From assembly GCA_028583405.1 (NCBI GenBank), contig CM053258.1, positions 4,371,738 to 4,435,737 on the forward strand: a stretch of DNA of 64,000 nucleotides, in the 5' to 3' direction. The translations under genes were made by a program, and so were the position numbers. Below are positions 1-13,280 of this stretch, piece after piece (position 1 is the stretch's first letter; each line of letters starts with the position of its first letter). The notes beneath the pieces are model-generated. The model was not told the DNA's origin. It searched no databases and was given only the letters and a program-made list of their open reading frames with translations. Source of the stretch: Pogonophryne albipinna (lineage: Eukaryota > Chordata > Actinopteri > Perciformes > Artedidraconidae).

Positions 1-8
1 CTATTCCG

Positions 9-12
9 TATG

Positions 13-47
<35 letters not shown>
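9..47. repeat. (TA)n(TG)n microsatellite
   Basis: Compound tract tatatatatatatatgtgtg and onward at the window edge. Confidence 0.85.
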
Positions 48-146
48 CACACTTGCTGCACACTGATATGAATTCCATCTGACTTGGTATGCAAATCAAA
101 AGACTCTAGGTAGGATAGTGCTAATCGCCCGGTGGCTCTACGGGCA

Positions 147-169
147 GTGTGTGTGTGTCTGTGTGTGTC

Positions 170-258
<89 letters not shown>
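147..258. repeat. (GT)n microsatellite
   Basis: Imperfect from 147 (gtct interruptions), then about 43 pure GT units. Confidence 0.95.
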
Positions 259-260
<2 letters not shown>

Positions 261-342
261 TAAGGCTTTCGGGATAAGGATGTGAAATTCCAGATCAGCG
301 TTTCGGTGCTGAAGCCTGTAGGCTCCTGTCAATCCCGCAGAT

Positions 343-347
343 ACACA

Positions 348-378
<31 letters not shown>
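343..378. repeat. (CA)n microsatellite, short
   Basis: About 14 pure AC units after an imperfect start. Confidence 0.9.
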
Positions 379-380
<2 letters not shown>

Positions 381-649
381 CTCAGTGAGTTTCTGTGTGA
401 GATTAGCATAATTAAGTCATTTGTTGTGGTTAGTTGCTGATAAAATCATTGAATTATTCAATACCAACAATATCACAGGATAGATAAATCTGTGTGTGTG
501 TAAATGTTTGTTTGCATGTGCGTGCAGGTGTCACTGTGAACCCCCAACACCTCATCTTCTATCACCCACAATGCATTGCGCTTCTGGCAATCCTCTGGCG
601 GGCATAATCAATTGCTCCTCCAACCTGCATCACAACGATCCGTCACAAA

Positions 650-651
<2 letters not shown>

Positions 652-727
<76 letters not shown>
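652..727. repeat. (CA)n microsatellite
   Basis: Thirty-eight uninterrupted CA units. Confidence 0.95.
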
Positions 728-728
<1 letters not shown>

Positions 729-1334
729 CCTCTAAACACACTCGTTAATTTGTTTCCAGAGCGACATCATTGACACGCTGTTGATCTAAAGATTTTAATA
801 TGTAGAATTATGGTTACATTTGAAGTGTTTCCATATTTTGGTTCATTGTTCTGTAGTTAAAAACGTAGCATTGCGTTTTGTTGCTGCAATAAATTAGGGT
901 CAGCATCTTCTGCATGTCTGAAAGCACCCGAAAGTTATTTTACTGACGGCAAAACAAAATGGATTGTGGGGAAGAAGATGAAGAAGGAGGAGGGGGAGGG
1001 TGAAAGTACTTTGAAGTACAGCAGTTGTGCAGCAAGAACAATAGGAAGAGTTTGATGAGAGGGGGGAGATGCTTTAAGTGTGTGTGTGTGTGGGGAGGGG
1101 GGGGGCGGGGTGTGTGTTACAGAGAAAATGAAATGAAGTTCTCTGGAGTGAAATACAACCTGTACAGAGGAGGTGTGGGCTCTGTGTTCACGTCGTTTGG
1201 GGACATAGTACTGATTCTGTATTGTACTGTTAAACTCTCCTTTCATTCATCAGCATGTTTTCACTTGGTCGATAAAGATTCAGGTGTGCGATTCAGATTT
1301 ATTCAAAATGTAATTAATCAAATAAGTAAATCGA

Positions 1335-1500
1335 CCTTTTGACCCCTCAATGTTTTTGCGTGGGAGAGAAACCCCCTCTTGAGGGAACTTCTGGAATGTA
1401 GACTGTGCTGACTATTTACATGCACAAAAACACAACACACTACTACAGGAAAGGGAAAACCCCAAAAGCATAAAAGGGCCTCTTTAAAAAAAAAGAAAAA
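1335..1500. repeat. Dispersed fish repeat, copy 1
   Basis: Shares ctacaggaaaggga, ccccaaaagcata and agggcctcttta with the repeat at 18,765-18,910, in the same order, along with an upstream cccctcttgagggaac. Probably a MITE; termini are not precise. Confidence 0.5.
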
Positions 1501-2754
1501 GGCCTGCATTTCAGACAGGGGTCATGGAGGTTAGGAGATGTGAGTGCTTGCAGGCGGTGAGTATATAATGCTTTTAAATTGCATTTTGGGAAATGTAAGA
1601 TCTTGTGTTTTTAGATGTTGACCCATAACAGGGACTAAGGGTTAAGCTTCAACACGGCGACTGAAGGTGGTGAAAGCAATGGTTAAGGCAGGATGTAAAA
1701 ATCTCTTTGAACAAGTGTGTCCCCTTTTGTTGAAACGGAAGAATTAAACAACTTCACCAAACTCCATACATTTTTCAAAAAACGTGACTTTTTCAGGCTC
1801 TAGGATTTGATTCCAACCGCGTACAGAATAAGCGTTATCTTGTCTTGCTAATATGAATACATCTTATGGGCTCTCACATGATATTGTATATGTTTCCCGT
1901 GGTTTGTGTGCTCCTCATCACTTCCTGCTGCCTTTTAGAGCTGCGCTGAGATTGAGCACTCTGGCAGAGAGGTAAATAAGGAGGGTGATTAAGGGGAATG
2001 AGGCGCGAGCCCTCGTTATGTTTGTGTCGTCTTCCTTTCTAATCAACATTAGTTCAGAGTCATTATTCCTCTGAAGCAATTGAAGCCTCCTCACACTCAT
2101 GACCTCGTCCATTACTCTCTGCGCCAAGCAGGAGGGAAGAGACGCCAGAGAAGTACAATTTAATGTTAGTTATTTTTAGGGCAACATTTTTTTTTCATGT
2201 TTTATAGCGATAAAAAGCACAGTTAATATCACTCTCAGGAACACTGTGAACAGGTTGTGCCAATCATTTGCTCTCAATGGAAAAACCAACCGACTGTACA
2301 TGTTTTGTTTAATTAGCAAATGTGTTATCACTATTTATCCCTCTAAACTCTCTCCATGATTTCTTATCTGCCTTTGCTGTGGATTAAAACTGCAAAGCCA
2401 TAATAATACATTTGATTATAACACATATTAAATTAAGTAACAGGAAAGAAAGAAACACTGAGCGATCACCTCCACAGTCCTCTAAGGCCTATGAGGTTTT
2501 CGATTGTTTTCCGTTCATTGTTTCGGTTGCAAGTTTGATGCCATTTTCAGCAGACCCGCCTGGATCTGTTAGATACATTAGCAACTTATTTAATACATAA
2601 AACAATATGTCAATGTGATGTTATTGGTGGTTGTGCTGCTCTCCAAAAATACATGCACGTTTATGATTGTATAAGGTTTTGGGACAAAAGTCACCGAGTT
2701 AAGGTTAGGCAACGTTTGGAAAGAAACCATTGTTGACTTTACTTAACGGTTAAC

Positions 2755-3160
2755 AGATCTATCAGAATCAGAAGACCTTTAGTCCCACAGAGGGGACATT
2801 TGCATCGTTACAGCAGGAAAGAGGCACAGACAGCTTAATGTTACATATGTTTAAAAAAAGTACTAAGTTATGATATAATAAGAATATAATAAAAAGTTTT
2901 TAAAAAAGTTACATACTTTTCAAAATACAAATCCTGTAACAGTTCTTAGGATTTAGCAGCCAGGTATATATTACACAGTTATTAATGGAATATGTACAGT
3001 ATATAATGTATATATTGCACACATAGCACATATTGCACATAGTTTGATGGCAAGTTACGCAATTTACAAAATACAAAATGCAAAAAACACACCTTGTAAC
3101 GGTTCTAAGGATTTAGCAACCAGGTATAAATTACACAGTTATTAACGGCATAGTTGATTG
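2755..3160. repeat. LINE 3'-tail-like repeat with a 160-bp internal duplication
   Basis: The block atcagaatcagaagaccttt followed by gtcccacagaggggacattt resembles the fish LINE/SINE tail of the type ctttattgatccc...gggaaatt. Inside, ctgtaacagttcttaggatt (from 2,934) and ttgtaacggttctaaggatt (from 3,094) begin two copies of a roughly 60-bp segment 160 bp apart. Confidence 0.5.
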
Positions 3161-3949
3161 GTATTTAGCAGCAAGGGGTATCTATAAACCATATCATAGC
3201 CGAAAAGTGGTTTAGCAATGATCTAGCATCGAGCACCGATTCACATGACTGATACATAGTTGTATTCAAAGTGTCCTTTATTGTAAAATCTCAGTTAAAC
3301 CAGAGTGGTCCTTCTTGTGAACACACATATTTTCATATAAAGACATTTCTCTGACAGTCTGAAGAGGTGAGGTGAGAAGCTCCTGCTCACCTGAAGCGGT
3401 GTTTGATCCTCCGAGAGGAAGAAAGAGACGAGAGAGAGGTGAATAACAGAGGGACAGAAGCAGGGTGAATAATGTCACTGAGAAAGAGAGAAACGTGGAC
3501 ACAGAACAGGAAGGAGAAAAGAGCAGCATGATGAAAAAATTGGGAATTAGACATCCTCCTGTGTGTGAAATCTGGAGGAGAGGAACGCCAAAATGTATTT
3601 TAGTTTAATTTACGAGAAGACAGATGCTTAAAAAATGGTATGCAGCATAAAGAAAAGCATACCCATCTAGTTTTCAATTAATGTGATTTTAATAGATTCC
3701 TATTCTCAAAATCACTGAATTTGAAATCTGAACATCAAACCAGTTGGAATCAGTCGTCCAATCAGAGCAGCTGTCTAGGCTGTGGGTGGAACTGCACACA
3801 CACTGTACACATGGAAAATAAAACAGTGTTGTGAGCTGCCACTTTAAGGAAACAGTAACAGTAAAGTGAAAAAAAAAAACGTTAGCAGCAAAAACTAATA
3901 ATTGCAAAGCAGCCAATTAAATTGTGCGGGAGAGATGAAACCGCTCATA

Positions 3950-4288
3950 TTTCCCCTGGTAATTTCATGCTCTAAACTCGCTTCCGTGCGCACATAAAAA
4001 GAGGAGAGAAAATATCATTTCAGAAGCTGACAGAACTCATTGTTCGTGGAATTTTAAATTCAAAAAAGTTAATAAAGGCGAGTGCGAGATGAAGGGAATT
4101 TGCATTTCTCAGATTAACAGCATGTAGAGCAGCGGCGGCGCGCGCAGCCTCGGGTCATCATTTAAGAAACCTTTGCATATTTTATTTAAGAGTGGCCCGG
4201 TTTGGAGCGTAATAAGACAGACAGATAATGATTAGAAGGTCGGGCCTGCAGGGCACAGCCGGGCTGGGCTCTGTAACGCTCTAATACC
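3950..4288. promoter_or_regulatory. Candidate regulatory block with POU-octamer-like motifs
   Basis: Non-coding sequence containing atttgcat twice in close variants (gaatttgcatttc near 4,097; tttgcatatttt near 4,170), taatgattag (about 4,226) and a CpG-rich patch gcggcggcgcgcgcag (4,131-4,147). It ends at a CA array. Regulatory function is inferred from motifs and composition. Confidence 0.3.
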
Positions 4289-4289
4289 C

Positions 4290-4428
<139 letters not shown>

Positions 4429-5061
4429 CCTTTGCCTGCTCCTCTAATTGGCTGCTGATGGTTTATGAAATGTTTTCCAAAGGTTTTATTCTTCTTGTTG
4501 TTGTGGTTGCTTTTATTGCTTTCATTATTTTAATGGAGGGTTCTGCTCGTGAGCATTGGTTTAGCTCAAAGCCAGCTGGTTCTGCTAACACGCTCCGGTT
4601 TAATCAACGCAGAGGAACCCAAAATGGTCCAGAAGTGTTGGATCGTGGCCACACAGTCTCACTGAAGGTTCCAGAGAGGTTTACTGGGAAGAAACACACA
4701 CAGTATGAAGCAGCAAAGCATGTGAGACTGAGATTCTCACATTCTTTCTCACAATACGAGGACAGTGCAGTGATACTGCCTCTTTCCTGTAATTACAAGT
4801 TTCATTTAAGTCCCATTTGTGCAAGGAAATCTGACTACATGTCGTACCAGAGAAGAAGAAATCCTTGTTATTTGAACTGAATTATTTCAGTTTAATTTAT
4901 TGCTGATTTATTATTTATATTCTACTTTATCGTGTTCTTTTTTGTAAATCAAGGCAAAACTAACCTAGCAAGACCGTTACTCAGTGAAGCTTCATGTGAC
5001 ATAATTCTTAGTTAAGTTGTTCAACAAAACCCTTTGCTTATGTTTAGGAAAAGGTTCAAGG

Positions 5062-5351
5062 TAGGGCTTCTCAATTAATCGTATTTTAATCGCAATTACG
5101 ATTTTGGCTTGCAACGATTATGAAAACAACATAATCGAAATAAAACGATTATTATTTTTTATTATTATTTAAAAATATATATATAATTTTTGTATTGGTT
5201 TTTCAATTGAATTATACTTAAAGTTCAGGGTAATCAACTGTTAAAAACATACTACACATTTTTTTTCCAATAAATGGATGTGATAATTGTGATCTTAATT
5301 ATTGACCCAAATAATCGAGATTATGATTTTTGCCATAATGGAGCAGCCCTA
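5062..5351. mobile_element. hAT-like MITE, 290 bp
   Basis: A perfect 8-bp target duplication, gttcaagg, lies at 5,054-5,061 and 5,352-5,359. The ends are tagggcttctcaatt and the complement of tagggctgctccatt. The interior is AT-rich with repeated aatcg/cgatt motifs and no coding frame. The 8-bp duplication supports the hAT superfamily. Confidence 0.82.
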
Positions 5352-6272
5352 GTTCAAGGTAACTCACGCTACAAACACAACGTACTGTAGCTGTAGCTCA
5401 GTGACACAGCGCTCTTTGCACACTCACCCTTAACACTATGATTGTTTGTCTGATAATGGCGCGGTGGCATTAGGATTCTGCTTTGTGTGTTGGTATCAAG
5501 GTAAGAAATATGATGATGATGATGGGAGTGAGACTGAGAAATTGATGTGACTTATTTTAAGATCCCCAAACCTCCTAAACAACCAACAAAAACATCTTTA
5601 CCTTCTAAAATGTGTGTTTTTGTAGATACATGGTCTTTTTGGTGGACAGAAATGTCCCTTTTACGAAGAGGCGGTGAACCAAAGTAAATCTAAGAAAGTG
5701 ACGTACTTATGTCGGTGTATTAGTGAAGATGACCATAAACAAACGTAAACATTTTTTAGTTCCCGAGACTTATGAATTATGAGGAAAACCTTAAACAAAA
5801 ACACACCCTGTCATTTTATTTTAAAAGAGCAATAGATTTAAAAAAAAGTGTAGACACATCAGGCTTTTGCCGGAGCCTAACTGTCTGTTATCTTTCAGAT
5901 TCTTCAAAGAGAGTGTCTTGTTGTATGAGGTCCATTGAGTTGAAATATTAGCTGTCTTTGTTAAAAACCTGAAAATAACACGCATTTCAGGACGTTTCAG
6001 TCTTAGGATCAAGACACCTTTTGTTCCGCTGTTGGCAGCTGTAACATCTGCAGGAAAGATGATCAGACAGTCAGAGCTCTAACAGAAAAATAACCTCTAA
6101 ATATATCTTAAAAGCAAATCATCAATTAAGAGTAATGTCCCTGTGAAGACATGCTCTTTATACGTGCAACAGAAACACAGGAAGGATCTTTTTGTGCTAT
6201 TGTGCTCTCTATCTGGAATCCTGAATCAATGCATCTTTTTGATCTCTCTCACAACCCTTTTGTGTACAACAG

Positions 6273-6389
<117 letters not shown>

Positions 6390-6519
6390 TGTCCATTCCC
6401 CCGGGGTGCCGCTGTAATGATAGTATCTCACAGGCCTCTATGGGTGTGAGGCCTTACTATCAGAGCAGGTAAAGTCATTTCTCAGTCAGACCAATGTTCC
6501 ACACTGATTCCTCCTCCAA

Positions 6520-6520
<1 letters not shown>

Positions 6521-6599
<79 letters not shown>
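6521..6599. repeat. (TG)n microsatellite, cluster member 2
   Basis: About 39 pure units, same orientation as its neighbours. Confidence 0.95.
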
Positions 6600-6602
<3 letters not shown>

Positions 6603-6732
6603 AATGTGTGCACACATCAAAGCAGTACAGAGAGATGGGCCAGATAGTTTTTCTCTGATTAATTTAGTCATTTGGGATACTCTGTTAACTGGATTACACT
6701 CAGATGTGTTGATATGGCCACATGGCCCTGGG

Positions 6733-6880
<148 letters not shown>

Positions 6881-7749
6881 ATTCGAGCATTTATCATTCA
6901 TCACGAAGCCCGTCTTTGATTCCTCTTGTGAGGTCCGGAAATCCAACGTAGTATCAGAATAAGAAGATGTTTGCAGGCTTCTCTCACTACAGTAACAGAT
7001 GGAAACAAAAAAATAGAAGCACACATGAATGAAAGCACATTGACACACGTTAAGTAAAGGAGCAATCTTTCAAAGGCATACATCTGTCCTACAGTCCTAC
7101 CTGAGATCAGAGATAAACGCCATCATACTTAATTCAGTCAGAATGACATCATGTTATCCTCTTTTCTCTTTGGGAGGGAGGGCAGTTCTCTTTAGTGGGT
7201 GCAGTTAATCTAAATACACAGTAAAATAAAAACTTGTTTTCATTATCTCCTTGCATACTTTCAATCTGTTGTAATGTGTCCCTTTTCTGTTTGCATCTCA
7301 GTCATTGTTGGGGTATTTTTCCCGCCATGTTTCCTGGTTGTAGCTAGCTATGTAGGAAGATGACGTCATGTGCAATGTCTGCGGTGATCGAACGGTCTGG
7401 AAACAGTGCCTGATCTTTTCCTGATGCTACTCTCTAGCATACTTGTTGGGTAAGTAAGATTAAGTCATGTTTGAAGCCTGATGCCTTATTATACTGTATA
7501 GTCCAGCCTGTATTTGATAATTTAGCATGCTTGGCCTGGTAAGACATAATATAAGAAGTCGGCACAGAAACAGCTTGATTGCATAGCCGGATACTTGTCA
7601 ATATAAAGCTCTTAGTGTTAGAAAGTAATGTGTTGAAGAGATTCGCTGTTTGCTAACTTTGCAAAATGCAACTGCTTTAGAGTTAGCTTGTAAGTAAAGG
7701 GAAGCACCGTAAAAGAACAAAACGATAGTCTGCAACACAGCCTACAATA

Positions 7750-8416
7750 GGCGCATTCACACCGCAGTACTTTTCCCACAAAGGTTCATGAGAACTCTTT
7801 AGTCCTCATGAACTAAGTACAGATCGCGTTCACACCGGAATAAGTCCCTGGGGAAGGATTAGGCAAATGAAGCCGCTGACGTCACTTCTTCTTCTTCTTC
7901 TGCTTTGGGTTTACTGGCAGGCCGCAAACAACTTCACGGCGTATACTGCCACCCGAAGTCCCCGGCCGGAAGTCCCCGGAGTTGGGGACTGGCTTCAGTA
8001 GAAGCTGCTGGGACTCCCAGCAGCTTCTACTGAAGCCTTCCGAGTAAATCGCCAGAACACCGACACCTCCTCATCTCCACCGCTCCCATGTTTTCTTTTG
8101 TGTTGCCATAAGTTAGTCTCTCTGCGTTTCTGCACTGGGCTAATGCTAATGCTAATAATGCTAATGCGAGGATAATAAAATGGCGGCTTCACAAAACTTT
8201 TTGGGAGTTTTACGGGGCGTGGTTTACAATCCGCCCAGCCAATCAGACATAGGAACCTTTTTCTCCCACGAAAGTGCTTGCTCTCTAGCAGGGACGGAAA
8301 AGGGCGTATAAAGGTTCTCATGAACTAATTTTAGTTCCGGCTCTTTTGGTGTGAACGCGACATTTCGGAACTATATCGGAACTAAAGTGGGAAAAGTACT
8401 GCGGTGTGAACGTGGC
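7750..8416. mobile_element. DNA transposon remnant with 30-bp terminal inverted repeats
   Basis: The ends ggcgcattcacaccgcagta and the complement gccacgttcacaccgcagta continue as cttttcccac, 27 of 30 positions matching. TA or a longer palindromic flank (caata/tattg) makes the target duplication ambiguous, so the superfamily is not assigned. The interior holds a ctt trinucleotide run, imperfect repeats of the terminal sequence (gttcatgagaac, gttctcatgaac), and a 47-bp perfect hairpin at 7,991-8,037. Reading frames here (for example 7,995-8,321, minus) show no domain. Confidence 0.7.
7991..8037. repeat. Perfect 23-bp inverted repeat with 1-bp spacer
   Basis: The left arm ggcttcagtagaagctgctg (then gga) and its exact complement are separated by a single C at 8,014. 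It sits inside the transposon remnant at 7,750-8,416. Confidence 0.9.
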
Positions 8417-8837
8417 TATTGAGGTGTAGGTTGAATGCAATTTAATTGAACTAATTCCAAATGTGTTCAGAATCGATCAAATCATGAAAGCTTATTATTC
8501 TAACTAAGACGACTGAAGGCTCGTATTTATTAGCTTCACAGAGCATTTCTTCAGAGAACTACAGCTGTGCGTTTTGTCTGTCATGTCCTACACTATGGTC
8601 ACAAAAGGAAGGGATCATTTCAGTATAGCCAAGAGCAACAATCACAGCAGCCAATAACTTTCATCGTCCGTACACACACATGCATATTTATCATGTAGAC
8701 TGAGGCGGGATGGAGGTGACACGTGTGTATTTAAGTCAAAATGTCAGAGAATGTGTGAAAACAATTGCGGCGTGTAGCTTTGGGTTTGTGTGCGGTGTCA
8801 AGACGCATCATGACAGACAGCCAGTGAAATGTAAAGA

Positions 8838-8980
8838 AAAAGGAGAGACAGAGAAAGAGTGGAAAGTGTTAGGATAACAGTGAGGGGTAGAGAGACAGAG
8901 GGAAGCAGTGAGAGAGAGAGTGAGAGAGTGAGAGAGAGAGAGAGAGAGAGAGACAGAGGGAAGCAGTGAGAGAGAGACAC
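8838..8980. repeat. (GA)n polypurine low-complexity tract
   Basis: A purine-rich strand with two copies of agacagagggaagcagtgag about 60 bp apart, joined by (GA)n. A local tandem duplication is likely. Confidence 0.8.
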
Positions 8981-9065
8981 GGTACAGTGGCCAGAGGGCA
9001 GTGTGCATTAGAGTAAGAGTCTGATTGGCTCTGACCTTCTTCACAGCCAGCTGTCAGCCTCTTAG

Positions 9066-9218
<153 letters not shown>

Positions 9219-9237
9219 ACGGAGCACACAGCCTGTT

Positions 9238-9490
9238 ACGGCCCTGCAGGCTCTGATTACCATATCAGCACCGTCTCATTTGCATAAATCCCAGCACTCT
9301 TAATTAGGCTTCATCTCTCTCTTCCTCTCTTTACCTCACTCTCATTTTCAGCTCTTCCCCTCCACTCGTCTTCCTCCTCTCTCTCTTCCTCCATTTGCTT
9401 GCAGATAGAGGCCGGGGTTTAGGGTTAGAATTAGCAGATAGGAGGGTCCATGACTCCCAATTAGTTTAGTGCTGATTAGCCTAATGACAA
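9238..9490. promoter_or_regulatory. Candidate regulatory block with homeodomain cores
   Basis: Non-coding stretch next to a CA array with tttgcataaat, cttaattaggctt, cccaattagtttag and gctgattagcctaatgac. These are clustered TAAT/ATTA cores of the type bound by homeodomain proteins. Inference only. Confidence 0.3.
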
Positions 9491-10374
9491 TTTCACTTCA
9501 TCTACATGCAATAGCACTACGTATTATTTTTTACCACTTCTATTCACATTATCTGCAAGGAATGCTCTCTTTCAACTTCTCCCCACCTCTCTTTTCTTCT
9601 TTCTCTCTTTATTTTACAGGTGTTCACAGTCAGAGAGGACAATCGGCTAATTATGCCTAGCAGTAAACTCTTGTACCTGCATCCAATGAATGTGCAGGAC
9701 CATTAGTGTTACACCGTATGTCTTCATGCAGGCCAGTTGTGTGAAATAGGTTGTTATATAATTATTACTTACATCAAGCTCCATAATCAAAAGTGTGTTT
9801 ATTTGTCAGCTGATCATCTGTCAAAGCACTTTGTAGCTTAATGAGAGCGGATTAGTGATCCATATGCTGCCTACATGCTGTCAGAAATATAATGAATGTA
9901 TTGGCCATTGCTCAAAGATCTGAGACGTCTGAGTATAGCAGGAGCGTACACTGACAGTATAGAGCATACAGTATGTGATGTTTAGTGTCAAAGCCACCAA
10001 CTGGTGTGAAACAGCTGCATTTTAACCATTAAATGTCATTATTTGTAAATGAAAATACATTTAAAAAGATCTATGCAGCCCATCCTTGATTAATGCATGT
10101 ATCAATGAACTAACAAATTGTCTAGTCACTGATTGAAAGTATCAATTAATCAATTTAGAAGTTTCTAAATGGGAATTTTAAAACATTACTAAAGGAGCAT
10201 TATTGTTGGTTCTTATATCTGGCTGCAACATTGCCAGCAACATGTTCTGTATGCTTACATAAGCTCGCCTCTGTTAATAGCAAATACATAGAAGCTGTAG
10301 TTAATCTAGTAAGCAGCTAACATCTGACCTGCAGATGAGGATCTACCATTGACAACTGAACTGCTGAAACAATT

Positions 10375-10674
10375 TCATAACATTCATCTGCTACTTAGTA
10401 ATTATTTATCTATTATCTAATATATCATTCCAATAACTTGTATAGACTCGTATTGCACTATTCCACTTTTTTTTCTCACTTTTTTAAAACTATTTTTGTT
10501 TTTGTATTACTTTTAATATAATATACTTTGATATTGTTTTAATATTGTCTGCTTATCTGTATTATTGTGTTGCATTGTTGGAGAAGCCTGTGACCTAAGA
10601 TTTTCAACGACATAATTACTATGTAGCTATGTTAGTTTGACAATAAAGTACCTTGAACCCTTGAACCTTGAACA
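10375..10674 (+). repeat. LINE-type 3' tail
   Basis: The sequence ggagaagcctgtgacctaag, then gacaataaagtacc and ttgaaccttgaac, matches a recurrent fish LINE tail with terminal ttgaac repeats. No coding sequence remains. Confidence 0.5.
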
Positions 10675-11809
10675 TAGTTGACTTCACTTTAATGGACTCC
10701 TTTAGGGTAGCTCTGCAATGTTAGTTTTCTCTCATTGTTCAATTTGAGTAGAGACAATGCACAAGACTTGTAATGTCACAGACATACAGTAAGTGGCTAA
10801 CAGCTAGTTTTCATCTGTAGTCAATGGGTTACAGAGATACAATATCAGTTATATGTTATTTAAATACTTGATTTCGGCATGCAGAAGGTTGCTAACAACA
10901 CAAGAAGTGAGTTAATGAGAAACACAAGTCTGCATGTAATGTTAGTCTTTCTATTAATTGTTGAAAACAAAGCTTAAAAAAACTTTAGGAATGAAACCTT
11001 TTAGTGTGTTTGACAATTTATGACAGCATATGATTGACTTTGGAGGTTATGTAACAAATATAACATCGTAATACATGAATGTACATTACCTTTGTGATAT
11101 GTATCATTGTTATGTGATGGCTGGCAAGTTGTACTTAGTGGTATTTGTGTTATTTTAACTGAGTAAACAATGACTTTTTTTGCAAAGCACATCCCCTCAC
11201 GTAGTTATAGTTGAAAGGACAATTCTGTATTGAATCTGGTTTGTGAATGCAGGGGCACAAATCAAATGGATTGGGGGAACTAAATGATATTCAGCTTCGG
11301 TGCCTCTCTCAGCCCGGGGGGACCCTGATCTGTGGACCTCCAATATGTCTGCCCCAGGCTGCGTTACATCACCTGAACGCCCAGGAAAACTGAAGAGGAT
11401 TTCAGTCATGGGTCTAACTAGAGACGGATCTGAAGGAAGCACTGGGACTTGAACACATGGTGCAAGTTCCTCTGCATCATCTCAAACTAAGATACTCAAC
11501 CAGCTGGTTTTGGGGGTTCAGAGAGGAACCAGGGGAGGCTGTCGAACCCTGAACACTGAATTCTGTGTGTGTGTACACCGCATGTGTGTGTGTGTTGTCA
11601 GAGGGAGCTGTGTAGGGGGGTTAAACACAGCTATATTCTGTAGATAACAGGATTAGCTTGGAAGCGGATAATAAGTTAGCATTTCCTCCCCGCGGCGCTC
11701 TCTCCTCTCTCCTCTCTCTAATCCTGCAGCTTTGATGTCCCGGCTCCCATCAGGTATCTGGGCTGCTCTGGCCCCGGGGCCTCGGGCCTCCAAATGCTCA
11801 GACACTGAG

Positions 11810-11947
<138 letters not shown>

Positions 11948-13280
11948 ATTCAGTGTCCTCATTAGTTCTGCCTGTTTACTAAAGTTGGCTTCTTGGGATG
12001 AAATGTGCTGTGCGGCCGCTCTGCTCCTCTCTCTCTCCGACCTGCGGAAAGCTGATGAGGCATCTTATTCTGGCCATGAAGCAATTTAACAACAAGGATG
12101 TGTTAAATACAGTTTGCAGTTTAACTTTAACAGCAAATCAATTAACAAATTTAAGCCTAGTCCACTTGTACACTTGTATTTTAAAAAGTGTTTCTTGTCC
12201 ATCGTTCTCCAAAAAACGCCATGTGCAAGCAATGTTTTAAAAAATGCAGAAAGACAATTGAAGCGGTGTTACGGCCGGTGTCCAGGTTTCTTCCACACCT
12301 ACACGTGCATTTGGGTCTCGTAGAACAAACAGCAAAGTGTGGGTCATTGTTGTGGGATGGTTGGAGAATGAAGCAGTGATCTCCCTAGTGCACTCTGACG
12401 CCTCTGTTCCTCAATACTGGGAGAGTTGCTACATGTATACCTTATGTAAGCATGTACAAGTCCTGATAGCAACGTTAGTACTGTACCAGCAACATTTTGG
12501 CTACCTTTTAAATGCCAAAAAACTCAGTTTCCCTGTCTGCACATTAGCACTGGAAATGTAGTGTTTGAAGATCTTCTCCCTGGTGGAAGTTTTACAAAAG
12601 ATCTGTTTTCAGTGAATAACATTGTTTGGGTGTAGAAGAAAAGCCAAAATACATGAAAAGAAAGCTACATTTAAAGAATTAGACCGAGAATGACTTCTCT
12701 AATATTTATTTTGTAGTGCATTATAAATCCTTTTCCATATTGCACACTCAGGAAGTATCGACAGTATGTTTAATATTTGTTCTACCTTTGATAGACAGCA
12801 CGTTAGATTTATAAGCGAGCCCTGTTTAGTTTTTGTTCCACAGTTCTGAACATGATAAGAGTTGTCTGGCAAACTTGGAACTGGTCACAACATTTGCCGT
12901 TAGTACGCACACTTTTCAGACTGCTTTGGCCAGTCAATATTTACCTGCAACCACTGGTAGATAAAAAAAAACCTATATATGAACTTTTTATTCCAAAATA
13001 TTTACCTTGCGATTTTTGAGGTGGGTGTTAAATAGATCGTTGTGATTTGTGAAATCGTTTTCCAGAGAACCATAGTTCAGTGTTGTGCTGAATCTCAATA
13101 CTTTCAAACTAAGAGCAGTTTTCTAATACTGGACTTCATGGATCCTACTTCTCACCTGTAACTTTAGGAACATGCAGTGGACCAACTTGTGTCTATTTAG
13201 TTATTTTTAAAATGTTCTTTTCTGTCTGAAACTGAGCTTTAAAACAAACTGTACAGTACGACCAAAACCTTTATTTAGAT

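Larger units (their letters stand above)
728..3949. other. Intergenic, no gene seen
   Basis: Apart from the dispersed repeats at 1,335-1,500 and 2,755-3,160 I see no coding sequence, RNA gene or regulatory pattern. Short frames have no recognisable domain. Confidence 0.6.

Noticed and set aside
138..374. Thr-His or Cys-Val repeat frames across all CA/GT arrays
   Set aside because: Dinucleotide repeats are open in several frames by nature. They are not evidence of proteins.
4458..4880. A 140-codon plus-strand frame starting with a hydrophobic stretch (FILLVVVVAFIAFIILM)
   Set aside because: The stretch is encoded by a T-rich run, the rest has no family resemblance, and no splice or promoter context is visible. 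Most likely a chance frame.
7995..8321. A 108-codon minus-strand frame
   Set aside because: It lies wholly inside the transposon remnant and spans its palindrome. No transposase motif.
11495..11515. Possible miR-133-like match (tcaaccagct near 11,497), considered because mir-133b/206 lie in the same human chromosome region
   Set aside because: Only about ten bases match, and no complementary precursor arm is present nearby.
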